From NCBI GenBank assembly GCA_003344405.1, contig NOWV01000069.1:186001-250000 (forward strand): a DNA stretch of 64,000 nt, in the 5' to 3' direction. Positions 11,439 to 23,583 of this stretch are shown here, piece after piece. Source of the stretch: Trichoplax sp. H2 (taxonomy: Eukaryota > Placozoa > Uniplacotomia > Trichoplacea). The notes beneath the pieces were generated by a model. That model was not told where the DNA came from. It did no database searches and saw nothing but the letters and a program-made list of their open reading frames with translations. Position 1 is the stretch's first letter, and the number at the start of each line of letters is the position of its first letter. Both the position numbers and the translations under genes were made by a program.

Positions 11439-13912
11439 TTATAATATAATCATTGAACATCAACTCGATTGTAAACTAACTTCGGCTGTCATTTTATAAT
11501 TGTACTCAAAATTTCAGAAAAGAAATTTATTCCATTTTAATAATATTTTAAATTGTTTTACTGGTATAATTTATAGAATGATCCATAGAGCATTCATTTC
11601 GTTCAAACTATGATCATAAGAACTATAGCAAGTAATAATATAATTCTACAAAACTATGTATAAGAATCATTTTATTCTAATCTAATAATCACTCACGAAT
11701 CTAGCCTATTTTGCTACGATATCCTAACTGCAAATAATAAATAATTGCTATTGACAGGTCTACGACAAATGGTAATATACTATCTGTTAAATGAGCACAT
11801 TATCGTAAACCGTCAGCAAAGCGACGGAAGTTTGCACTAGTAGCATCTAAAATGTAGCCTAATTTCGCATGACAATTAAACTTTGTAGTTAATATATGCA
11901 TACACCTGTATCGTTGAGAGTTTCTATAAAATCCATTGCTGTATATTAGGTTACATAGCATTTATTCCTTAATTGGTATTGTAGTGTGTGTGTACTATAT
12001 GTGTTCGTGTTTAAATAAATCATAGATTGTAATTAAATCTACATAAGGCTATATGTATTATGAATATTAATAAGGCTATCTTCTAATTTGTAGTGTGTTT
12101 AATTGTTGTATATGTTATATATATATATATATATAATATCAAGAAGGTATCAATACGTTGTACTTGTAACAATAAATTGATTCTTACGTTTCTTACAATG
12201 ATAATATCTACAGAGTTAAATCCTTTTCGATAACTGTAACATCCACGATAGAGGTATTTGTACCTTCAGGATAAAGTAATGCATGTACTAATAGCACGCC
12301 AAATGAAGCGTTATTTCGTGTGACAATTGAACTTTATAGCTATTATAGGCTTACGCCTGTATCGATTAGAGTTTCTGTAGAGTTCAATTCTAGAACCTTA
12401 TTAATAGAACGTTTAGTTTTGACACTAGTGAACGTAAGATTATGCCTATATGGATGAAGGCGCCGTGCACTAGCATTTCAGAACTTCCCATTTGGCCTAT
12501 AAGATTGATCCTAATAGAGATAGGTAGTGGAGCTCTTGTAGTACTAGTTTGATAGTCCCATTCACTTGCATACTACCCAATCTGATGCTCAAAGATTAGC
12601 AACGTACGCGTACTTTAACAATTCTAACCACAATTCTGCAATATACGACGCTACTCTATCAAACATCCAGATCATGATTGGTATGCAATACGCGAGCAAA
12701 AGAGCAGTTACGAAAGATCGTAGAAAGTTCGATGATCCAAGTTAGTCATGCTGCTTAAAAGGAATTGATATCAGTGGATCCTGGATTCATGATGATTTAT
12801 ATCAGGTCATTGCCATCGGCAAAGGGCTAAAGAGAAGCAGGTAAGCTCGATTGTAGCCCCAAGAAAGCCTCCTCCAAGATACAGTACTGTTGTTACTACC
12901 TAATGACCACAGTTCGTTACTACAGGTAGCTGTGCATGTGTCCTCATTGATGCAATTATCCTATTAAGCTATCGAGATGACTACATTGCAACGGATGAAA
13001 TCTAGAGACCCTTAAGGGTTTCAGGATCAGGAATGAAATCTATCCTGCTACTGCCATTTCTGAGCAATTTGCTCCAGCTTGCATGCAGCCTCCAGCCAAC
13101 ATGATCTCAGCCTGACTACTGACTGTATAATCATGGATTATTCGATGAAATGTGTACTGTAATATGCCGTAGTCCATGGCCTATTCGATGCACCGTGTAG
13201 TGTGCAGTAGTCTATGGCATAATCACTCCTCAATTAAAGGACAGTAGTATAAATAAATCGATTCTTTGCCGATTGCTTCTTCTCCAACCAAGGTAATTAA
13301 GAATTGCAGAGCCATGGACAGCAACAGGGTTACTACCGTATACAGTGTACAGAATAGAGTCAATAGTATGCGATCGATTGGTACGATCGTTTTCGATACT
13401 AGCCTAGATCAACGTGATAGAAAAGTAGCAGTGAGGCTGCGCGATGGGTGAAGGATTGGTCAAGGTAGGGGTCCTACACAAACAAGAGTTCATAATACCT
13501 AGTTCACTATCATCATAAATGGGACTGTCAAAGACTAGTAGGGTTAACATGAACCACCCGGAAGCGGTCTCGATGGTCACGTCTCGGAACGGGTAGATCC
13601 ACATTATCGCTAGTAAGTGTTTCAATCATGTCATTGCTAAACACATTGTGCTATCACACCGGAGGCCTATCGCGGACTTTCACGTCTGGCAAAAGGCGTT
13701 GCTGGCCAGAATAGAAATTGGAGATCTACAAGGTGGAAATTGCCTTTCCTTTTCATCTTGCTTCTACTTATTCAACAGTTCAAGACGATTATTTGATCAT
13801 TTCTTGGCTATAATCCACTTTCATTCATCAGGATTGGCTTGTGGTAGAAAAGAATAATTGCAATTACAATCAGTGCGATCATAGTATTGCAGCTACGGAT
13901 GAGATTCTGATC
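11439..13912. other. Intergenic region with a diverged direct repeat and AT microsatellite
   Basis: I see no supported coding exon. The stretch holds the receptor's 3' untranslated region (AATAAA at 11736-11741), a short (TA)n run near 12117-12135, two diverged copies of a roughly 105-bp element (about 11836-11942 and 12285-12385), and the presumed promoter of the gene starting at 13913. Short open frames at 13266-13857 show no family resemblance or conserved splice pattern. Confidence 0.5.
11836..12385. repeat. Pair of diverged direct repeats about 105 bp long
   Basis: Copies at about 11836-11942 and 12285-12385 share the order of blocks: an ACTARTAGCA start, TTTCGYRTGACAATT, AACTTTRTAG, CCTGTATCG and GAGAGTTTCT-like words. 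They are clearly related but not identical. No terminal inverted repeats were seen, so local duplication is likelier than a transposon. Confidence 0.55.
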
Positions 13913-16900
13913 ATGTCGAGACAGCAAGTGAGATTAGTTAAGGTGATTTCGTTGGATCAGAATAATTATAGGATTTCGGAGAATAGTCTTACCGGTTCTC
14001 AACCTGAAACATCGACAAATCAAGCCAATAGAGCTGTAAATAAAGCTAAGGGCAAGAGAACTCCAACAAAGTAAGCGGATGTCAACTTGAATCCTTCACC
14101 AATTAGCCATATTCAATTTCTTCCTGTCCATTGTATTCACAAACACCTCTAGTTTATGGATAAATCCTACTCAAATACAATTATATATATACATATACAA
14201 CGGAATGGATGATAGCTAATAGCTACGTTTAATGTTGTCTCTGTTCAAGCACGATATATTTAATCGACCGCGTTTACAATGAAATTTTTTGATCCCTTTT
14301 AGCTTTTACAATAACATTTTAAATCATTTTTACTATTAACAAACAATGTCCACTTTACAGCAATCGTGCAATTCGATATACATGTAGCATACTGTAATGA
14401 GAGTTTAACCGATGCCGCTGCAATCATTTTTCGTTCCGTCACTGTTGCAGTTGTACGGGTCGATTGATTATTCTACATGCCGTAGCGTTATTATCTTCAC
14501 CTTAATTTGAAGAGTATACATTAAACTCTAATTGTATGATTTTGTTGATTGCTATTCGCTAAACTCGATAATCAAGGGATAAGGCTTCATTCAATTTATC
14601 CCTGAGTGAATAATTTTAACTCTTATTATTGGTTTAACAACTGATCGTGTCCGTTATCATAATAGGATAAATTTTATTTTACTATATCGTATTTTAAACA
14701 AGCTTACGTTCAATTCTATCGCCCACTCTATTCAAGCCTATTGATAATACAAGACTAATGACTTTTCGTTTTCAATGTCATACGAGTATCTTAAAAAAGG
14801 TGCTTAGTATGTCTTATCCTTTAACTGACGTTCCTTCTAACCTAATAACAAGGAGTCCCTCCGTGGAAAACATACTACGCCTGTTGATCAATTTACTATT
14901 TTCTACCACTTTAGAAACATCCATGAACTCTTAACTCCTAGCATACAGTAATTAAACTCCTGAATTTCTAGTACTATAGCTAAGAATTAAGCTATAATTG
15001 AATGGAATCCTATCATCTGTGTACTAATGTTGCCAATAATGATCTATGATATTGCGCTTGATGTTATCTATTAATCCATTTGTTATCATTGATCCATTTT
15101 CATTCACCATTTAAAATTATCTACTATATTATAACAATAACCAGCTACATATCAGTTTTTTATCTCACACCATTATATCAGCATGTAGAACAAGTTTCTT
15201 TTCATTTAATGAATAGTAATTGGGCTATGAAAATAGTTATTATCTTTTCCCAATAAGATGGATAGATGTGTGCATCTCCGATGGCGTCGATATTTGAATT
15301 CTTGCTTGTCTTGTACCGCACTAATTCTGTAATCTCCTCACATGATCTACATTTTATTTTATTTTGATCGGCCATTTTTTACTGATGTTTCCCATCAAAA
15401 TGATTAATCTAGGAAGTATATTTTATCCAATTTGGGGATTGTTGAGCTCTTTCAGTACTATTACTACAGATACAGGATGTAATAATTTCATTTATGTTTT
15501 CATCAACAATTTCTCACCCTACCCTCCTGTGAAGATCCGTTACTTAAATAAACATCGATACATAGAATGACAAGCAATTTGCTTTAGCTTCATTCAGACA
15601 ACTCTGCTATTGTTATCGGCACTTTAACGATAATAAACAGTACTTTTCACCTTGTACAGTATTGCTCTTAAATGATGATTTCGTAGCGGTTTCTAGCTGG
15701 TCCTTGAACATTAGCAGTTATAAAGTATGAAAAATGAAACGAGTATGCATCAACATTAAGTATGTCCTTCTTTTTTATAGGCAGGAAATTTTAGCTCGAC
15801 TTTCTCTGTATAATAAATACCACGAAAAAGGTTCTCCACATTATAAATTGACGTACATCCAGGTAAGTTGACACTATATGAAACATTTACTGGTATATTG
15901 TATAGCCTTTAAGCTGAACTAAATGTAGAAAAATGCCCTATTCAAAACTGTCGAATGAAAGTCTATACACACAGCATTGGCCTATTGTAGAACTTTAATA
16001 TTGTTAAGCAAATTATTGATATAGTTTTCTGTTTTGAAAGGTATGAGAAACCTCTACGGTATCTAACTCTCGTAAAAATATGTACAGTAATAACGATCTC
16101 CAAAAATTATTAATTTACGGTATAAAAACAAAACGAAAGCTTTGGATCTCTTTCACATTCAGGACGCCAATGGAATCTTAATTAGTGGTAATCTCCGCGT
16201 CCATTGGGGATTAAAGAGACCTATCAAACAAGCCCTTTCATCTATTCAATCACTATATGGTAAGCTAGATTGCGATTTTTAGAACTTTTTATTACAAAAA
16301 GATGCAAGTTTTGAATTCTCGGACACTAAAACTTGCAAAATAACAGTAACAAGCGCCCGTCTACCCTTCATTTTACCATATTACCCCTAATAATTGCGAA
16401 ATTCGCGTAAAGAGGTTTTGATAATTTTTATAATTAAATATAATATAATCGATGATAGGCAGCAGCTCTCAATCTCCATTACCCACTAGAAAGTTGGCTA
16501 AGAACCAAGTCAGCGATGCTGTATCTCGGTAAGATTAAAACAACTTGACGCATTACTTAATCCGATCGAATATATAAATATTTAAATTTCTTATTGATTT
16601 AGACCTATATCACTTATGGATGAAGATTTGGTTAGTTAACAGCTTGCATGAGTAATAGTACTACAACGCCGTGCGTGCATTACTTGACTATTGCATAATT
16701 ACAATTCTAGCCACACCAATACAAACTATAATCACGATACTGCGTATTTTATGATACGATATAATATTGTAACTTTTAATAATCATTACCTATCACCTTC
16801 TAATCCGTACAGGAATCAACGTTTACTCCTCAGTTCGACTCTGCTGCCGCAGTAAATGCTACTAGTCGAACAACGACACCATTCGTGATCAAAAATTTGT

Positions 16901-17597
16901 TTCATAAATTTCGTGTAAGCGTGAAATAGTTGCTAGAATCAAATTTCATAGTATACTCGTATGATAATTATGGCAGCACCGGTGGGTAATTACTTTTGAT
17001 ATCATTTCTAATAAAATAGATTATCAATAACCCGAAAGAATTTGCATTATTCATAAAACGACCGAAAACAGGAGGTAAAGTTACTTGCATAAGATATCCA
17101 AACTTAATGCCTTCATTTTTATTCATCATGCGAGGAATCTTTTAATTTTTAAATTGATACGCTCTCATTTAGACTGTCGACGATTGAGTGACGTAGAATG
17201 TCCATTGCTAGCCAGACTAATGCTGGGTCCTAATGAAGTAATTACTAGTCTTATAGTTGCTATTACTTAGAAAATAATGTTAGATGACTACTTAATACAA
17301 AATTTGCCTTTCAAAATCAGGAAACTTTTAGGATTTTTGTGTGCGAAGTCAATGACCCCAAACCAGCTGTAAATCCGCAACAGCAAGCGATTGTTTTATC
17401 ACCAGAAGTTCGTTTTATTGTTATTTAAAGTGTTGTTTTTATCTATGTATGATGATATAGTCTTGTACTAAAAAAACTCTGGATACAATCTACAGGCTGC
17501 ACAATATATCAATTTCTCCTTAACGGAACTATCCAATATTATTGAAATGTACAAAATCGAAGAAGAAAAAGAAAAACTGAAAATAAAGGAAAAGTAA
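13913..17597 (+). CDS. Unrecognised 241-residue protein, eight exons
   Basis: Exons: 13913-14070, 15781-15862, 16163-16259, 16459-16528, 16603-16630, 16813-16914, 17321-17407, 17496-17597. Phases join throughout and the total is 726 nt, 241 residues plus stop. I do not recognise the family. The N terminus (MSRQQVRLVKVISLD) has an alternating hydrophobic start. Residues about 32-55 are basic and low-complexity. Residues about 54-113 form the most globular-looking part (KLTYIQDANG, VHWGLKRP). The middle is rich in S, T and P, and the last 20 residues are Glu/Lys-rich, as in a short helix or coiled coil. No signal peptide or membrane segment. The seventh exon uses the weak donor GTTCGT. An AATAAA lies at 17616, 19 nt after the stop. 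It converges on LRRC45. The gene model is fair; function is unknown. Confidence 0.62.
14071..15780 (+). other. First intron (1.7 kb) of the unrecognised gene
   Basis: Starts GTAAGC and ends TTTTTTATAG. AT-rich; I saw no additional exon or repeat that I can support. The open frame at 15364-15570 shows no family resemblance. Confidence 0.5.
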
Positions 17598-18580
17598 GTT
17601 GGAATAGTAATATCTAATAAACAGGAAAGAATTATTCAATAATGTTTTTTGCTATTATTACGGCAGGTACAGCAAGCAAAGGGAACTTTTACAAGACTAT
17701 CTTGCCAATGCTAGCACGACGTTATAAATTTCCAATCAATCACAAAAATGATTCTTTCATAAATTTGCACTTTATTTGGATTGTAAATAATTTATATTTA
17801 ATTATTATCACTATTCACTTGTACATTTTTTGTTATATAGTATCTAGCGTAGTTTGAGTTTGTTCAATGGGTAACATATGAAACCAGGACTTTATATAGT
17901 TCACCTCGTTACATACCTAACCACAAATATAGCTACATATTTTTTTTATTTATCTGATGCATTTCTGTGTATTATCATTTTTTATTATTTTTTAATTATG
18001 TTTTAAGCAAATTGGATTCAATTTAGGTGTTATTTCTTTGTTTTTTCTTTATTGCACGCTTGGGAGTTGCATCACGATCGGGTCATGACTAATTCTGGTT
18101 CGACGAAACTATTTACTAGGTTATAATACAATCACGTTGGGATTAATATGTACAATATTGCTTACAACCTCGTGCTTAATCCTTCATTCTGCTATAGGAG
18201 TAAGGTTATTAAGATGTTGCCTAGAATAGGTAGTCCATTTTTAAATAAAAAGTAATAGTTTCATAAATTAAACGAAACTATTTATAGCTATTTATAATTG
18301 TAAGTAATGAGACCCGAAAAGCTGGCAACGAACGCGATTAGCCTCATATAGAATATATGAAATTCTGTTTAAAATATTGTGGCAAGCCATGATCAAGTAT
18401 TTAAATTATAAATTATGCAAAATACCTAGATGACATTAATGAAATAGAATATCTATGAAAAGACCTGCTCTCTAAATATCAGTTACTACGAACTTTACAG
18501 TTGCATAAAATTCATATTAACTACAAAATTATAAATTGCTTTCGTAATTCTATACAATTTCTTCTCTGCTAGCAGTAGTT
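17598..18580. other. Convergent 3' region between two genes
   Basis: Holds the 3' ends of the unrecognised plus-strand gene (AATAAA 17616-17621) and of minus-strand LRRC45. AT-rich with T-runs near 17940-18060. No coding exon seen. Confidence 0.5.
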
Positions 18581-21500
18581 TTAGGTCGCAGGAGCTGTAA
18601 AGTAGTTTTTAAGTGCCGATTCTAGTCCCGAAGTCCGTTTTACTTCCGATCTTGCCTTTTCTAACTCAATGTCACGATCTTTCAATAGATTCTTGAGGGC
18701 TCGTAGTTCATTATCCTTTTTACCGATCTCTGATTGATATCGTAGCGTATTATCTAAAGATATATCGCAGAAATTAAAATTGCACCTTTACTATTGAAGT
18801 AAGCACATATAAAATTTTCATTTAAATTTTAGCGATATATCGCTTGTAGCTATAAGTAAAAATCGTCGATCAAAATAAATTAGAAATTACTAAAGTTATG
18901 AGAAAGTGAAGGATAAACTATTTATTGTTTCGCTGTGGGTTTCTTGCCAATCCCATTAAACATCAAACCTTTAATTAAAGTATAATTCTATTAAATTAGT
19001 ACAACTGCAAAATCTTGCTAGATGTAACTAATTTCTGAGTAATTGGATTATAAGTTAAGCGACTAACTCCTATAAACCGTACAGTAGCTTTAAATCAACT
19101 ATAGTTACAAAATTACAGCGTATCTAATTTATATCAGATGCCTAAAAGTATTTGTAAAATTTAACCTTGAGCATTTTGATTTAAAGTATAAATTTTTTGC
19201 TTTAATTCGTCTTCTAGTTTGCCTTTCTGACGCATTTCTTCTCGAAGTTGCTCATTATCCTGGTTTACTTTCTTAAATAAAGATCGTGTCGATAATTCGT
19301 TTTCTTCCTTTTCCTATCAGCCGGATACAGCATCAACAAAAGCGTTAATATTCATATTTATCTAATTATTTAATACCGTATCGTTTATAAATGCTATACA
19401 AGAATTTTTTACATTCACTTTTTTGGGTTTAATGACCACCTTCACTACCTTTACTTGTAGGTTACGATTATGAATAAGAAATATTTTTTAATATCTTAGT
19501 CCTAACTAATGGAATACGGTGTTGATGATCAGTGCTAGCTTTCAATATTTTTTATTCTATTTTAGCTAGGGTAGAGAGTATATTCGGCTACTATCTTTTC
19601 TAGTTGTACGCCTACTAACTCAAGACTAACATATAGTTAGATTAATGTCGCTCAATCAGTAAGTTAATTCATTTCAGCGCATTTATAAATAATGGAAAAA
19701 GTATAGAATAGCTGTTATTTCAGTTGAACGATAGACCAGCATTCATACCTACTTTAATGGACTATCATGTACGCTTATAGAATGTAATTCAACCGAGACT
19801 GCTATACTATAGAACACTCTAGCAAAGCGGTAAAAATAGATTTAAATTTCTTAATACCATTTCCAAGGACCTTATTTTCTTCTTCAAAGAATCAATTTCA
19901 TTACTTGCTTGCTCTCCTTCCTTCTTAAAATCGTCAATTAATTTTTTCTGTTGCTGTGCGTAGTCCTATAGTATTTGATATAAATAAGAAGCCAGCCTTA
20001 CTAAATCGATTTCTATCTCAATTCAAGCCACTACTTTGGAGATGAATTTCATAAGAGATTTACTTCTTATTGTATCATGTATCTTAAATATCTTGGAAAA
20101 ATACATTCTATTCAACTATCTCTAATAACTTCTCCTTTCGATATAATTCGAACCATATATTCTTAATCTATTTCTAATACTTTCTAACATTAACTAAAAT
20201 TAATAAGATACTCTTGAGATTATTCAAAAATCTGCATTGATAATGTTACATTCATATAAAGCAATCTACTTATTTTATTCTTACCGTTAACTCATTCTTA
20301 GATCGTGTTAAAATATCAATTCTTTCTCCAATTTGTCTCATCTTTTCTTGCTATTAAATTAAGTCCATTTTCAAATTAAACTACTGCATATCCGAGCATC
20401 TTTTAAATTATCGTAACATAATGAAAGTGTAAATGACAGTTATAATTTCTAGTTATGCAATCTAACCTCTTCCTTATGCAGGCTTAATCTGATTTCGTTA
20501 ATTTCTTCTTCGGATTTCATCTTTAGCGTAGTAATTAATTTCTTAGTGTTGACAAGGCTCTATATTACCAAATTAAAATGGCAAAAATGTGCAATCTATC
20601 TCATTAATCTGTAGTATTAGCTGATTTATCTAGAGAAAAATGTGCTTATTACAAGGTAATTAAATTGATTTATTACTTAAAAACCGAGGACGAATACAAT
20701 ATAGCGAGATCGTCAAAAATAAATATAGTAAAACCTGTTCAGATTCGCTTCTTTCTTCCTCTAATTTTTCAATACGTTCAAGCAGCAGCTTTTCTCGTTT
20801 ATTAAAATCCTTGTGCGTGATTTCATTCTGATAATGTTGAACGGTTAAAAACAAATATTAATTACCTAAAGATCCAGTATTTTCGTCGTATATTTAAAGG
20901 TTTATTTCGCACGAGCGATAGATTGTAAATCTAAAACCGCAACCACTATCAACATACTTCGTCAGTGAAACTATCTTGCATCTCTTTAATCCGTTTCTGA
21001 CAATGTCTCTTAGTCCTATCTAATCGATCTTGCACATCATTTACTTTTTCTTCGCTCTCTTGCTTTAATATTTGAATTTCTTGTTTTAGTTCTTCTATAG
21101 TCAACTCCTTTTTATCACTTACTCTCTCAACATCAGTACACTAAATGTTGAATAATACATTTGCCGATTACTATAAATGAAATCTTTCCACCTATAAATG
21201 TTGAAACTTTCAAGCAATAGAATATCAATCTATATTTTTATCCCCTACTTTATTCAGTAACGATTGCAGCTGCTCTTTTAGAGTATCAATTTCTTCTTGT
21301 TTTCTAAATTCCATTTCTTCCCTTTTCTTTCTCTCCAGTGCTAGTTCTTGGCCATGTTGATTCATGGCATTGGATAAATCATCCTTTAATCGGGTTACTA
21401 AATTGCCAAAATCGAAGGATTTCTGATTAGCAAGGGAAAGGGCTGTATTTGCCACTACCAGCCTAGAGATTAAATCAAATATTCGTTTTTAAAATTAGTA

Positions 21501-23583
21501 TCGACACATCTGATGTACCAGTTGAATGATCATAAAGAAAAATTAGCGAGAAGAATTTCAGGTTGCACTCCATTCAAAATTGCTACAATGGGCGCAGTGG
21601 TTGTTAATCCTTCATCAATCCTGAGTATAGTGCTATGCAATAAAAGGAATGCAGTAATTTATTCATTGAATTACTTCGCTTCCAGGGTTTTGATAGTGAT
21701 AGACTTGTTGTTCAACTCATTTAGAGTACCGTCCATTTTCTTATTAAATGTCCTAATTGTCAAAATTCAGAACAAGGATAAACTTAGCTAGTATAAAGCA
21801 CAGTTAAATTTTTTCAACAAAAAAATTAATCATGAATAGTAAGCATGACTACCAGTAACCGTATATTTTTTCTATCTATGATGTGTTGCCGCTGTCTATA
21901 TCGAAAAGTTGAATTTTTAATTGAAAAGTAATTCTATCCGATACTAACTGTTGCAGTTGATCGAAAAGAGCTTCCTGTTTATCAATTCTATCCAGTAAAT
22001 CGTGAATCTGTTAGTAAGTAAAAAGTTTAAAATTTTAGTATAGCGAGAAGCAATTCCAAGTAAAATATTTTTATGAACCTATCTACAACCTATAATAGGA
22101 TATTGCGTTATGATTACAAGAGCAAAATCACGGAAATGAGATACCAACCTGTAAATCACGATTGTAATGTAATTTCTCAAGTCCTTTATTTAAAACTCCT
22201 AAACGCTTTTGGTACTCTTCGGAAACCATTTTACACTCTTCATTTTTGTGCACAGAAGAAGCTGTAATATAATATTCATATTTAGAAATATCATATAATG
22301 CTACTGTGAATAAAGTTAATCTAACCGATAGCCTGCATAATATCAGTGGGGATATTATTGCCATCAATTCTTATATTATGTATAACTTTGTTCGTTTGCA
22401 GAGCAGTTAATAATGCCCTGCTGCCAATTAAGCCAATATGATTCCAGCGTATATCTACAGTACATAGTGATATAAAAAGTCTTAGAATGAAGGAATAAAA
22501 TTTATATGTCTGCATTCCGACTATAATCAGTTCAATTTCATCAATATCCTTTGTGCAGTACATTGGAATCAAAGGTTGAAATTACCTAGAGTTTGCAAGC
22601 ATTTATTATTCCCTAAGACCAGAGCTAATTCTTTAGCTTCGCTTTGGCCTATCTGACAATTGGTAATGTCCAAATGTTGGAGTGTCTTATTAACAGATAA
22701 ACCCTCAACTAAATTTGAAAATCCACTTTTGGTGGAAGTTATTGAATTCCAGTCTAACTTTAGCCTAGAAAACAAGGAAAAAATTATATTACTCGATCCC
22801 TTTCATAATGGTTTTGCCAAAAGTAATCTTTTTGGCTGGTATAGATTTGCAGAAAATAACTCTTCCTTGAGGGATGATTTAGAACTTAAATGTATAATTG
22901 ACAAGTCACATCAAGCTCTTCAGTTAATAAAATGCTATTTTATATTTATACCTTAGCAGAGTTTGTGTATCTTTCAGCATTAATCCAATCATTTCTGCCC
23001 CGATTCCTTTAATGTTATTTCCCTTCAGATTGATATCAGTTATTACTGCATTCTGACCCAAAGCAGGCGCAATGATGCTACATCCTGAGTAGTACAGAAC
23101 AAGTTATTAGAGTCAAATTCACTACTTAATATCTTCTCTACGATCAGCATTAATTGATCTGGTAAGGGAAATGTTTCCCTACCGTTAATTAACAGATTTG
23201 TTTGATGAGATAGACTATAAATTGATCTACTATGTACGTGTATACATCTTACCTTCATCACCTAGCATACAGTCACTTAAATTTATAACTCGAAACCAAT
23301 TATCTTTCCGTAAAAATTCTGCTAATGCTACACATGATCTTAGCGTTATATTGCAACCTTCCAGTTCTAACTTGTGAGTTTCTGTAATAATTAAGTAAAA
23401 GTAACGATAATTGGTCTTAATTTTAGTCAACACTTGTCTAACTAATTCATTAATTTATCGTTGGCAATTATAGTATCAAAGTATTCTGGTCATACCCGTA
23501 TCGAAATGTTGCATCACTTCAGGTATAGGATCGCAGTCGTATTGGTCGCATAATTTAAGATAATAATTTCGTGCATGTTCCAT
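18581..23583 (-). CDS. LRRC45: Leucine-rich repeat-containing protein 45 (centrosome linker)
   Basis: Minus strand; exons in order: 23496-23583, 23253-23381, 22952-23084, 22586-22764, 22326-22454, 22149-22261, 21949-22007, 21249-21462, 20958-21140, 20735-20827, 20467-20559, 20285-20350, 19858-19965, 19166-19313, 18581-18753. Total 1908 nt, 635 residues, with all phases joining; human LRRC45 is about 670. Residues about 30-220 are ribonuclease-inhibitor-type LRRs with recognisable family words (NLSDCMLGDEG, LKGNNIKGIGAE, LDWNS, IRWNHIG, GNNIPTDIM). Residues about 225-625 are almost uninterrupted Lys/Glu/Gln-rich coiled coil. In vertebrates LRRC45 sits at the proximal end of centrioles with rootletin and CNAP1 and supports centrosome cohesion and ciliogenesis; that role is inferred here. 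The start at 23583 gives a family-like beginning with no open frame lost upstream. The middle coiled-coil exons rest mainly on phase and heptad character. Confidence 0.9.

Noticed and set aside
13913-14070. Atlastin/GBP-like N terminus (VRLVKVISLDQNNYRI)
   Set aside because: Superficial resemblance only; no GTPase motifs follow in the later exons.
22660-22956. Plus-strand frame of 98 residues
   Set aside because: It is antisense to LRRC45 exons 22586-22764 and 22952-23084.
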